The notes under the pieces are model-generated. The model worked only from the letters and a program-made list of their open reading frames with translations, searched no databases and was not told where the DNA came from. This document shows, in pieces, positions 23,345-29,766 of a stretch of 30,703 bases of DNA. This DNA is from JACQBY01 sp041486115 (GTDB lineage: Bacteria; Nitrospirota; Nitrospiria; JACQBW01), in NCBI GenBank assembly GCA_041486115.1, contig JBGPKT010000016.1:1-30703 (forward strand). Direction: 5' to 3'. The translations under genes and the position numbers were made by a program. Positions within the stretch are counted from its first letter, which is position 1; every line of letters starts with the position of its first letter.

Positions 23345-24165
23345 AAAACAAACCCTCTTTCTTATCCATTCTTAAAAATAAAACCCTGGTTCTCCCCGGA
23401 GTGTTTAACGGGGCTTCGGCATTATTGGCTGAAGCGGCGGGGTTTCAGGCCGTTTATATTTCAGGCGCAGGGGTTTCAGGCGGGCTTGCCGGACTCCCCG
23501 ACAAGGGGCTTCTCCCACTCGAAACGGTGGCCCTCCAGGCCAAATGGATCACCGGCGTTATTTCTATTCCCGCGGTTGCCGACGCCGACACGGGATTTAA
23601 AAATATCCGGAATACGGTTTCCATATTTGAAAAATGCGGCGTTTCCGGGATTCAAATTGAAGATCAGCAATTTCCCAAACGGTGCGGACACCTCCCGGGA
23701 AAAGAGCTTGTGACGGTCAAAGCGATGGAAAAGAAGATCCGCGACGCCGTCCAGGCCAGAAAATCATCCGGGTTTGTGATTATCGCCAGGACCGACGCAA
23801 AAGGGGTTACCGGCCTGGACGATGCGGTCGAGCGCGCAAAGCGGTATGTCGACTGTGGAGCCGATATTATTTTTCCGGAGGCGCTGGAAACCATGAAAGA
23901 GTTTGAGACGTTTGCCAAAAAAGTCAATGCGCCCCTGATGGCGAATATGACCGAGTTTGGCAAGACCCCTTATTTGACCGTTAACCAGTTTGAATCGATG
24001 GGGTATGCGATCGTCCTCTTTCCGATGACGGCATTCCGTGTCATGATGAAGTCGATGGGAGAAGCCTATCAAATTTTAAAGAAGGCGGGAACTCAAAAAC
24101 CCTTGCTCAAAAAAATGCAGACGCGGAAAGAACTCTACGAACTATTGAAATATGACGGCTGCTAA
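23341..24165 (+). CDS. prpB: 2-methylisocitrate lyase
   Basis: Cleaves 2-methylisocitrate to pyruvate and succinate. The 274-residue protein belongs to the isocitrate lyase/PEP mutase superfamily. Signatures are LVLPGVFNGASALLAEAAGF, YISGAGVSGGLAGLPD, ADADTGF, IQIEDQQFPKRCGH with the catalytic Cys115 in KRCGH, FVIIARTDAKGV, and ANMTEFGKTP. The KRCGH loop is typical of PrpB. The start codon is GTG, overlapping the prpD stop as GTGA. It is the last gene of the plus-strand operon, and a strong bidirectional terminator follows 25 bases after its stop. Confidence 0.93.
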   Translation: MKNKPSFLSILKNKTLVLPGVFNGASALLAEAAGFQAVYISGAGVSGGLAGLPDKGLLPLETVALQAKWITGVISIPAVADADTGFKNIRNTVSIFEKCGVSGIQIEDQQFPKRCGHLPGKELVTVKAMEKKIRDAVQARKSSGFVIIARTDAKGVTGLDDAVERAKRYVDCGADIIFPEALETMKEFETFAKKVNAPLMANMTEFGKTPYLTVNQFESMGYAIVLFPMTAFRVMMKSMGEAYQILKKAGTQKPLLKKMQTRKELYELLKYDGC

Positions 24166-24190
24166 CCCGCCTCAATCACAGGAAAGAAAT

Positions 24191-24225
24191 AAAAAAGGGC
24201 AATGAACCATCGCCCTTTTTTATTT
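24191..24225. terminator. Bidirectional intrinsic terminator
   Basis: AAAAAAGGGC (24191-24200) pairs perfectly with GCCCTTTTTT (24212-24221) around an 11-base loop, followed by more T residues on the plus strand and by A/T tracts on the minus strand. It separates the convergent prpB and PuuD-like genes and can serve both. Confidence 0.85.
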
Positions 24226-24240
24226 TGCTTATATCTCAAA

Positions 24241-24738
24241 CTAAAAGAATAGGGACGCCCCGTGGCTTGAGCTGGCCATGAAAAAGAGCATCGGAATGGA
24301 AAGCATCGTATTGGTTCTGGAAGCTAAAAACGCCAGACGCGCCGCCTTTGTTTTTTGCTCGGGAGTCGCCGAAACAAGCCCCAGCACTTTTTTCTGGTTT
24401 GGCCAGATAATTCCCCAGACATTCAGGAACATGATCGTTCCCAGCCATGCTCCCATGCCGATGACGGCAGAAGGGCCTTGGAGGAGGAACGCATCGCCCA
24501 TAATCCCCTTGTGCATTAAAATCAGGACGCCGAACAACCAGGTCGCCAGCGCGGCATACCGGAACCAGAGAAGAGCCCTGGGAACGAGGTGTTTAAACGC
24601 TTCGGCTTTTGTCTCCGGAGAAACAGCTTTTAAAAAAGGAACCTGAACGAAATTAAAATAATACAAAATACCGATCCATGTAATCCCCGCGAGAAAATGT
24701 CCCCATCGATAGATCAACTCTATAGTAAATGACGTCAT
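24241..24738 (-). CDS. Four-helix membrane protein, PuuD N-domain-like
   Basis: A 165-residue integral membrane protein with four hydrophobic segments. It resembles the membrane domain of PuuD-type urate hydroxylase: RWGHFLAGITWIGILYYFNFVQVPF at the N-terminus, then LVPRALLWFRYAALATWLFGVLIL, a third helix with GAWLGTIMFLNVWGIIWPNQKKVL, and TNTMLSIPMLFFMASSSH. PuuD itself carries a C-terminal cytochrome c domain, which is absent here, and many stand-alone members have no known urate link. His14 and a late His are possible haem or metal ligands; that is a guess. An AGGA site precedes the ATG. A 30-codon membrane microprotein gene lies 47 bases upstream on the same strand. Confidence 0.8.
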   Translation of the reverse strand: MTSFTIELIYRWGHFLAGITWIGILYYFNFVQVPFLKAVSPETKAEAFKHLVPRALLWFRYAALATWLFGVLILMHKGIMGDAFLLQGPSAVIGMGAWLGTIMFLNVWGIIWPNQKKVLGLVSATPEQKTKAARLAFLASRTNTMLSIPMLFFMASSSHGASLFF

Positions 24739-24785
24739 CTTTAATCCTTTCTGCTATAAATTAGAATGTTCAATCCATCCATGAT

Positions 24786-24878
24786 TTAAACCAAATATCT
24801 GACGATCATGTAAAGAATGCCTGTTAAAATAAAACCTGAAAGAATCGTTCCTGAAACCGTATCGAGTGGATTTTTCAT
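24786..24878 (-). CDS. 30-residue single-pass membrane microprotein (predicted)
   Basis: A short reading frame MKNPLDTVSGTILSGFILTGILYMIVRYLV. It has a polar N-terminus, one hydrophobic helix (about 12-30) and a basic residue near the C-terminus. It is supported by an unusually strong ribosome binding site, AAGGGGGG, 6 bases before the ATG, in an otherwise AT-rich intergenic region. It stops 47 bases upstream of the PuuD-like membrane protein gene on the same strand, so co-transcription is likely. The size and architecture are those of small accessory subunits of membrane complexes such as CydX, CcoQ or KdpF, but it matches none of these that I can recognise. Function unknown. Confidence 0.6.
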   Translation of the reverse strand: MKNPLDTVSGTILSGFILTGILYMIVRYLV

Positions 24879-25119
24879 AAACACCCCCCTTTCTCTTGTT
24901 TGACTTCTATTGGCTATAACTTAACTTGAAATCCATCGCAAATCAACCTAAAATAATCCTGGTGCGCGGGTAAGGCCTTTTTTATTTTTTTCTGATATGC
25001 TTAAATAAAAATAAAATAACGCTCTAGCATCCTTTAATTCATTCTGAACGAACAAATCGGGACAAGAATAAGTTGCCCAGGGTGATTTTATTAAATGGAT
25101 TATCCATAAGGAGGTTGCA

Positions 25120-25740
25120 ATGAAAGCAAAAGCCAAATCTTCAAAAAGCGTCAGAAAGAAACCAGCGGCCAAAAAAAAGTCGGTATCCACTGCCAGGAAA
25201 AAGAAAACTTCCCCAAAATCTGTAAAACCAAAGTCTGTTAAGAAAACAACCGCCGCGAAAAAGACCCGAAGGGCCGTCCCCGGTAAAAAAGCGAAAAAAC
25301 CGGCGGTCAAAAAAAAGTCGGCATCCACTGCCGTGAAAAAGAAGACCTCATTTCCGATTTCTGAATCGATCGCTCTAAAGGCTCGCAAACCTGTAAAGAA
25401 ACCGCCCGCCGCCGGCCCGATTGTTTCTATCGTCCGGGAAACCTTTGTTTCTATGACCACGACAGAGGAGCGGATTCCCCCCGCGCCTCCTCCCGGCCTT
25501 CTCGTTGGAAAAGTGACCCATTATTACAATCATTCGAATGTAGCCATTATTGAGCTGGAGGCCGGCAATCTCCATATTGGTGATACCGTTCAAATCAAAG
25601 GACATACCACCGATTTTGAACAGGTGATCAGGTCGATGGAGATCGAACATCAAGGCATTGAAACAGCGGAGGCAGGAGAGACCATCGGCATGAAGGTAAA
25701 AGATGTCGCACGGGAACATGACAAGGTCTACAAAAAATAA
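25120..25740 (+). CDS. Histone-H1-like lysine-rich tail fused to an EF-Tu domain-2-like barrel
   Basis: A 206-residue two-part protein. Residues 1-95 are dominated by Lys, Ala, Ser, Thr and Pro (KKPAAKKKSV, VKKKSASTAVKKKTS), like eukaryotic H1 tails and bacterial HctB/AlgP-type DNA-binding tails. Residues about 126-205 form a compact domain, VGKVTHYYNHSNVAIIELEAG ... IGDTVQIKGHTTDFEQVIRSMEIEHQGIETAEAGE. This matches the beta-barrel of translation factor domain 2, known from small stand-alone elongation-factor-like proteins. No GTPase domain is present. AAGGAGG lies 5 bases before the ATG. A roughly 24-base DNA repeat inside the tail coding region suggests growth by duplication. Both halves are recognisable; a role in nucleoid or ribosome binding is conjecture. 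Confidence 0.85.
   Translation: MKAKAKSSKSVRKKPAAKKKSVSTARKKKTSPKSVKPKSVKKTTAAKKTRRAVPGKKAKKPAVKKKSASTAVKKKTSFPISESIALKARKPVKKPPAAGPIVSIVRETFVSMTTTEERIPPAPPPGLLVGKVTHYYNHSNVAIIELEAGNLHIGDTVQIKGHTTDFEQVIRSMEIEHQGIETAEAGETIGMKVKDVAREHDKVYKK
25171..25332 (+). repeat. Internal direct repeat in the lysine-rich tail
   Basis: The 24-base unit at 25171-25194 recurs at 25309-25332 with a single difference (T to C), 138 bases apart, an exact multiple of three. It encodes KKKSVSTA and KKKSASTA. In-frame spacing keeps the tail readable and would permit length change by recombination. Confidence 0.75.
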
Positions 25741-25780
25741 GAAAGGGATTCACGCCAGACCATTCATTTTTTTTTGTTTC

Positions 25781-25789
25781 TGGTATACT
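25781..25789 (+). promoter_or_regulatory. Extended -10 element for the PilZ gene
   Basis: TGGTATACT lies with its last base 7 bases before the ATG at 25797. No -35 hexamer or Shine-Dalgarno is visible. The geometry predicts transcription starting at or next to the A of the start codon. Confidence 0.5.
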
Positions 25790-25796
25790 TAGTTTT

Positions 25797-26168
25797 ATGG
25801 AAACAGAGACTGAACCTGAGGCAACCCGCCGTCGATTTCGAAGGCTCCCTGTTGAACTTAAAACCGACTTGAGAGTGCTTCTCCCGGAAATGGATCAAGA
25901 GCGGATTCACCTTCATACCTGCTCCCTTGGAGGAGGTGGGTTGATGTTTACCTCACCGCTTCATCTCAAGGTCGGGACCCTTTTGCAGATGCGGTTATTT
26001 TATTACGCCCGCCAGATTGAATTTTCCGCGGAGGTCGTCTGGACAGGGAAAGGGGCCGGCTTTCAATGCGGCGTTCAATTTACCCAGATTTCTCAGGACG
26101 ATCTCCTTGAGATCCATCAGATTCTTGAAACCTGCCAAAACCGGCAAAGCTTCTCCTTCATCCAATAA
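25797..26168 (+). CDS. PilZ domain protein
   Basis: A 123-residue single-domain protein with the PilZ layout. It has an arginine cluster at the N-terminus (TRRRFRRLPVELKTDL), the SLGGGGLMFTSP turn, and strands LKVGTLLQMRLF, IEFSAEVVWTGKGAGFQCGVQFTQIS. PilZ domains bind cyclic di-GMP through RxxxR and (D/N)xSxxG. Here the Arg cluster is present, but the second motif reads TCSLGG, with Thr in place of Asp/Asn, so binding may be weakened. It begins 56 bases after the preceding gene but has its own predicted promoter and no ribosome site. The output partner is unknown. Confidence 0.8.
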   Translation: METETEPEATRRRFRRLPVELKTDLRVLLPEMDQERIHLHTCSLGGGGLMFTSPLHLKVGTLLQMRLFYYARQIEFSAEVVWTGKGAGFQCGVQFTQISQDDLLEIHQILETCQNRQSFSFIQ

Positions 26169-26317
26169 AGTACTCTAATAAAGTCCTCAAATCATTCCCC
26201 ATGGCCTTTTCATAGAAAAGTGTCTAAAAAAAACAACTTATTATTTGCAATCACGAATGTAAATAGAATAAACTCAGACACATTCCATTTACTTTATTTT
26301 TCGATATTACAGACGAA

Positions 26318-26335
26318 AATCGCCGATCAGCGATT
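26318..26335 (+). promoter_or_regulatory. Inverted repeat upstream of the cytochrome gene
   Basis: AATCGC (26318-26323) and GCGATT (26330-26335) flank a 6-base centre, about 15 bases before the ribosome site of the cytochrome gene. It could be an operator or a leader hairpin. The rest of 26169-26359 is AT-rich with no convincing gene. Confidence 0.35.
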
Positions 26336-26359
26336 CGTAAAATTTAAAAGGGAGAAAAC

Positions 26360-27133
26360 GTGATACGACCTTGCATCATCCTGATCATCGTCATAGGATC
26401 GCTGGGAGCGGGAGTCACAGCAGCATGGAGCGCAAATTCCTGTGTGGATTGTCATAAGCAGGCGGAAACCCTACAGACCTTACCCTCCTGGTATCAAGAT
26501 CAGTATCTCCACTGGTACGGATCGATTCACGGCCAAAAGGGGGTCACTTGCGAGAAATGTCATGGGGGTGATTCTTCTCAGATGGATAAGAAGCTGGCTC
26601 ATCAAGGGGTAGTTCCTGCCAGCGATTCCAAGAGCCCGGTCTATTATACGAATGTTCCCGAGACCTGTGGCGCCTGTCATAAGAAGGTCTATCAGCAATT
26701 TGTGCAGAGCCGCCATTATAAGAATTTAAAATCTGACCGTCTGGCGCCAACCTGTACTACCTGCCATGGGCTCCAGATGGACATTGGGGCCGTTATGCCT
26801 CTGCAACTGGCTGGTCGTTGTCCCATCTGTCACAACCCGCAAAAAGGGGTAAAACCGGAAGTGGCGGAACTGGCAAGGAAGACGCTCGAAGAAGTGACCC
26901 TGACCGACCGTTCCATCCAGAAGGCCCAGGCGGCCATTGAGCTCGCCCGGGAGCAGGGTCAAAAACCGGCAGACGCGGAGCAGAGGCTCAAAACGGCTCG
27001 AGTCCGCCTGAAAATGACCGGAGCCATGTGGCACAGTTTTCGTCTGAATGAATTCAATCGGGAGCTGAAAGACATCCAAGGTGAGGTTGCGAAGGCCTTT
27101 GAGAACGCAAAACGGTCATTGATGAAACCATGA
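26360..27133 (+). CDS. Pentaheme c-type cytochrome with C-terminal helical domain
   Basis: Exported multihaem cytochrome, 257 residues. An N-terminal signal peptide (basic MIRP start, hydrophobic core, cut likely after WSA) is followed by five CxxCH haem sites: CVDCH 28-32, CEKCH 64-68, CGACH 103-107, CTTCH 132-136 and CPICH 154-158. Additional His residues between the sites could be distal ligands. After residue 165 there are no haem sites but about 90 residues of charged helix, ending AFENAKRSLMKP. This resembles the helical tail of nitrite-reductase and hydroxylamine-oxidoreductase-type cytochromes, without their catalytic haem motif. The start is GTG with GGGAG about 6 bases upstream. It is probably a periplasmic electron carrier; redox partners are not evident. 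Confidence 0.88.
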   Translation: MIRPCIILIIVIGSLGAGVTAAWSANSCVDCHKQAETLQTLPSWYQDQYLHWYGSIHGQKGVTCEKCHGGDSSQMDKKLAHQGVVPASDSKSPVYYTNVPETCGACHKKVYQQFVQSRHYKNLKSDRLAPTCTTCHGLQMDIGAVMPLQLAGRCPICHNPQKGVKPEVAELARKTLEEVTLTDRSIQKAQAAIELAREQGQKPADAEQRLKTARVRLKMTGAMWHSFRLNEFNRELKDIQGEVAKAFENAKRSLMKP

Positions 27134-27143
27134 GGGGCCGGGC

Positions 27144-27242
27144 ATGACTCTCAAGAGCCTCAGTCTTTCCCTGAAGGCGTTGTTCACTCGATTTTTGTTG
27201 ACCATCGAGAATCGAGTGGCTAATGTGGCTCAAGAAAGAGGT
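27144..27242 (+). pseudogene. Possible truncated 5' gene fragment after the cytochrome gene
   Basis: A reading frame with a plausible ribosome site (GAGGGG) starts 10 bases after the cytochrome stop and encodes a basic amphipathic start (MTLKSLSLSLKALFTRFLLTIENRV). It then runs antisense into the end of rnfB, where it is not expected to be real coding sequence. It may be the remnant of a second gene of the cytochrome operon, cut off where the rnf genes now lie. It could also be chance. Confidence 0.3.
27185..27218. terminator. Hairpin between convergent cytochrome and rnfB genes
   Basis: CACTCGATT (27185-27193) pairs perfectly with AATCGAGTG (27210-27218) around 16 bases, just beyond the rnfB stop. 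There is no strong T tract on either strand, so it may be a processing or pause hairpin rather than a classical terminator. Confidence 0.4.
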
Positions 27243-28279
27243 TTGACCAGTTTGAGCTTCGGCGCCAGATCGGCCATCACCATATCAAACCGCTCTTCCG
27301 TCACCATCTCCAGCGCACCCGGAACCGGACAAATCTCAAAGCAGACGTAACAGCCGATACACTTATTTTTATCCACAATATGGATCTGTTTTGATTCCCC
27401 TTCGATCGCATTGACCGGACAGGCCTTTTTACACATCAAACAGCCGGTGCAGGTCTCATAAATAACCGCTTTGGGACGCAGATCGATAAAGTCCGAAATC
27501 GTATCGGTCGGACAGACCGGGATGCATAATCCGCAGTTAATACACTTGTCATAATGGATTTTTGCCAGGTTGTTTACCATCGTGATCGCTTCATACGGGC
27601 ACGCTTTGACGCACTGATCGCACGCCACGCATCCGACGGTGCAGTTTTTCTTGGTGGCTGAGCCTTTATCCTGAGAAGCGCAGGCAACGATGACTTTTTT
27701 GCTGATCGGCCACATTTCAATGACATCTTTTGGACAGGCAATGGCGCAGATTCCGCATCCGGTGCAAAATTCGTCGTTAATCGCCGGAAGCATATTATCA
27801 TCCATGGAAATAGAACCGGGGAACGGACAGACGGCGACGCAGGTCCCTAATCCGATGCAGGCAAATGAACAGGACTTATCTCCTCCGGCCACAAGCGTCG
27901 CGGCGGTACAATCATAGACCCCGTCATAAGTAAACTTTTTGGCGGTCTCCTCACATCCCCCTTTGCAGATGATTTTGGCGACCAATCGTTCTTCCGCGCC
28001 TGCGCTGGCAAGTTCTATTCCCATCACCGAGGCGACGTTTTTTGCTGTCGCGGCTCCCCCAACGGTACAACCCGTGAGGGGTGCCTCGCCGGCAACCACC
28101 GCGGTGGCAAACGGCTTGCACCCCGGATAGCCGCATGCCCCGCACTGAGCATGCGGAAGAACGTCGTCTATCTTTTCAATTCTCGGATCTCTTTCAACAT
28201 GAAATTTCCTGGCCGCAAATCCCAACCCATAGCTGGAGACGATGCCAAGACCGCCCATGGTCAATAATTCCATAATCAT
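27230..28279 (-). CDS. rnfB: Rnf complex subunit B, polyferredoxin form
   Basis: Iron-sulfur subunit of the ion-pumping ferredoxin:NAD+ oxidoreductase that accepts electrons from ferredoxin. At 349 residues it is far longer than the roughly 190-residue proteobacterial form. Residues 1-25 are the membrane anchor. The four-cysteine Fe-S domain is Cys46, Cys49, Cys54, Cys71 (CGACGYPGC). Next comes an atypical set (Cys137, 141, 147, 151) and five CxxCxxCxxxCP ferredoxin motifs starting at 172, 217, 246, 277 and 307. In total seven four-cysteine groups are visible, like the long RnfB proteins of anaerobes such as Acetobacterium. AAGGGGGG lies 10 bases before the ATG; a second ATG two codons in is also possible. 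It is the last gene of the rnf cluster. Confidence 0.93.
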   Translation of the reverse strand: MIMELLTMGGLGIVSSYGLGFAARKFHVERDPRIEKIDDVLPHAQCGACGYPGCKPFATAVVAGEAPLTGCTVGGAATAKNVASVMGIELASAGAEERLVAKIICKGGCEETAKKFTYDGVYDCTAATLVAGGDKSCSFACIGLGTCVAVCPFPGSISMDDNMLPAINDEFCTGCGICAIACPKDVIEMWPISKKVIVACASQDKGSATKKNCTVGCVACDQCVKACPYEAITMVNNLAKIHYDKCINCGLCIPVCPTDTISDFIDLRPKAVIYETCTGCLMCKKACPVNAIEGESKQIHIVDKNKCIGCYVCFEICPVPGALEMVTEERFDMVMADLAPKLKLVKPLS

Positions 28280-28295
28280 AACCCGTTAACCCCCC

Positions 28296-28877
28296 TTATT
28301 CCCTAATAAGTCCGGAGAATCCCATAAACGCCAGGGCAAGGATTCCCGTGGTAATCAATGAAATGGCCGCTCCCTGAAAAACTCTTGGAATTTTCGCAAA
28401 AGCAAGGTTTTCTCTGATGGTCGAAATAATCATTAAGGCAAGATAAAAACCGGCCGGCGCTCCAATGGCATAAACCAGCGTTTCCCAGAAATCATACCCT
28501 TTGTTCATGATTAAAAGGGGAACCGCAAGAACCGCGCAGTTGGTCGTAATCAAGGGGAGATAGATCCCTAGGGACTGATAAAGTGCAGGCGTCGTCTTTT
28601 CCATAATCGTTTCAGACAACTGAACAAGCGCCGCGATAATCAAAATAAAAATCACTGTCCGAAGGTAGGTTATGTGAAGCGGGCTCAGCACATAAACATC
28701 AATAAACCAGGCGATTAACGACGCCACCGTGATCACAAACATGGTCGCCATCCCCATACCCACCGAGTTTTCAACTTTCTTGGTCACCCCGATAAAAGGG
28801 CATAACCCTAAAATTTTGGTGAGCACATAATTATTGACAACCAGGGTGCTCATGAATAACAGCACTAATTCAGTCAT
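28296..28877 (-). CDS. rnfA: Rnf complex subunit A
   Basis: Integral membrane subunit, 193 residues with about six transmembrane helices, homologous to NqrE. The N-terminal NNYVLTKILGLCPFIGVTKK and the mirror-related TNCAVLAVPLLI each contain a conserved Cys (in LCPF and NCAV). In Rnf/Nqr structures these cysteines hold an intramembrane [2Fe-2S] cluster shared with RnfE. It lies between rnfE (26 bases upstream) and rnfB (16 bases downstream), all on the minus strand. Confidence 0.95.
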   Translation of the reverse strand: MTELVLLFMSTLVVNNYVLTKILGLCPFIGVTKKVENSVGMGMATMFVITVASLIAWFIDVYVLSPLHITYLRTVIFILIIAALVQLSETIMEKTTPALYQSLGIYLPLITTNCAVLAVPLLIMNKGYDFWETLVYAIGAPAGFYLALMIISTIRENLAFAKIPRVFQGAAISLITTGILALAFMGFSGLIRE

Positions 28878-28903
28878 GACTTGCTCCTCGTTTTAATGAC
28901 CGC

Positions 28904-29608
28904 TTAATGACAACCGACTTCGGTCGAGGTAATCTTCTTACTCCCTGTAAATTGATTAAAAAATCCGGTTAAGAGTCCAAGAAGAATAAATGAACCGGCA
29001 GGGAGAATAAAAACAATCATCGGAATATAGCTTTCGCCAAAAATGCTGGCCCCCCAGATGGACCCATTCCCGAAAATTTCACGGATTGTTCCGAGCACGG
29101 TCAGCGTCAGGAGGTAACCCAACCCCATGCCTAACCCATCCATGATGGAGCGATCGACCGGATTTCTGGCGGCGAAGGCTTCCGCGCGGGCTAAAATAAT
29201 ACAATTGGCCACGATCAGCGGGATGAAGATTCCGAGCGATTCATAGAGGACCGGCAGATAGGCGGCCATCGTGAGATCGGTCAGCGTGACAAACCCGGCG
29301 ATAATGACGATAAACGCGGGAATTCTTACTTTTCCCGGAATCACTTTTCTCAAGGCGGAAATCAACCCGTTGGAACCTGTCAGCACAAAGAGGCCGGCGC
29401 ACCCCATTCCCAACCCGTTTTGGGTTGATGTGGTGATGGCCAGGGTTGAACAGAGGCCCAGGACTAATTTTAAAACAGGGTTCTCTGACCAGAGTCCATT
29501 CATAAAATCTGTCCAGAGATATTTGTACTTCTCCAGGGAAAAACCAGGCACCTGAATGCCGGGTTGAACATCTGCAATTTCAGCGGCCATTTTATTGATC
29601 TCTGCCAT
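28904..29608 (-). CDS. rnfE: Rnf complex subunit E
   Basis: Integral membrane subunit, 234 residues, pseudo-symmetric partner of RnfA and homologous to NqrD. Features are FMNGLWSENPVLKLVLGLCSTLAITTS near the N-terminus, the VRIPAFIVIIAGFVTLTDL helix, and the conserved IPLIVANCIILARAEAFAA segment. The Cys residues in GLCS and ANCI are the expected ligands of the shared intramembrane Fe-S centre. An N-terminal extension of about 25 polar residues precedes the first helix. A GGGAG ribosome site is present. It is separated from rnfG by 158 bases containing a promoter-like sequence, so rnfE-A-B may have its own transcript. Confidence 0.95.
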   Translation of the reverse strand: MAEINKMAAEIADVQPGIQVPGFSLEKYKYLWTDFMNGLWSENPVLKLVLGLCSTLAITTSTQNGLGMGCAGLFVLTGSNGLISALRKVIPGKVRIPAFIVIIAGFVTLTDLTMAAYLPVLYESLGIFIPLIVANCIILARAEAFAARNPVDRSIMDGLGMGLGYLLTLTVLGTIREIFGNGSIWGASIFGESYIPMIVFILPAGSFILLGLLTGFFNQFTGSKKITSTEVGCH

Positions 29609-29693
29609 GATTCAATCTCCCTTTAAAATCGGCTAAATAAATCCCTTTTATCTTTAAATTATCTTTAAAACCACCTCTAAGTGAGTTACACTC

Positions 29694-29721
29694 TCATTAA
29701 GATTAATGATAAGCTTAATGA
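29694..29721. promoter_or_regulatory. Inverted repeat overlapping the rnfEAB promoter
   Basis: TCATTAAG (29694-29701) and CTTAATGA (29714-29721) form a perfect inverted repeat around 12 bases. A third copy of the core (ATCATTAA on the minus strand) lies in the centre. It covers the predicted -10 and transcription start, a typical repressor position. Confidence 0.45.
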
Positions 29722-29747
29722 TAGCACTCGACCCCTTTTCAAGTCAA
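29718..29747 (-). promoter_or_regulatory. Promoter for rnfE-rnfA-rnfB
   Basis: On the minus strand TTGACT (29747-29742) is followed after 18 bases by TATCAT (29723-29718), with TG before the hexamer (TGCTATCAT). It would give a leader of about 100 bases before rnfE. The gap after rnfG and the presence of this element suggest that the three distal rnf genes can be expressed separately. Confidence 0.5.
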
Positions 29748-29766
29748 ATCGTCAAGCCTCTTTTTT

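Noticed and set aside
25171..25332. CRISPR-like repeat
   Set aside because: Only two copies, in frame within a coding region for a low-complexity tail.
24948..25460. Long minus-strand frame with Phe/Ala/Leu-rich product opposite the lysine-rich tail
   Set aside because: It is the antisense of AAA-rich Lys codons, which read as Phe. The plus-strand gene has a strong ribosome site and a recognisable C-terminal domain.
29694..29730. CIRCE-like heat-shock element (GAGTGCTA near the rnf promoter)
   Set aside because: Only one half-site resembles CIRCE; the required 9-base-spaced partner is absent.
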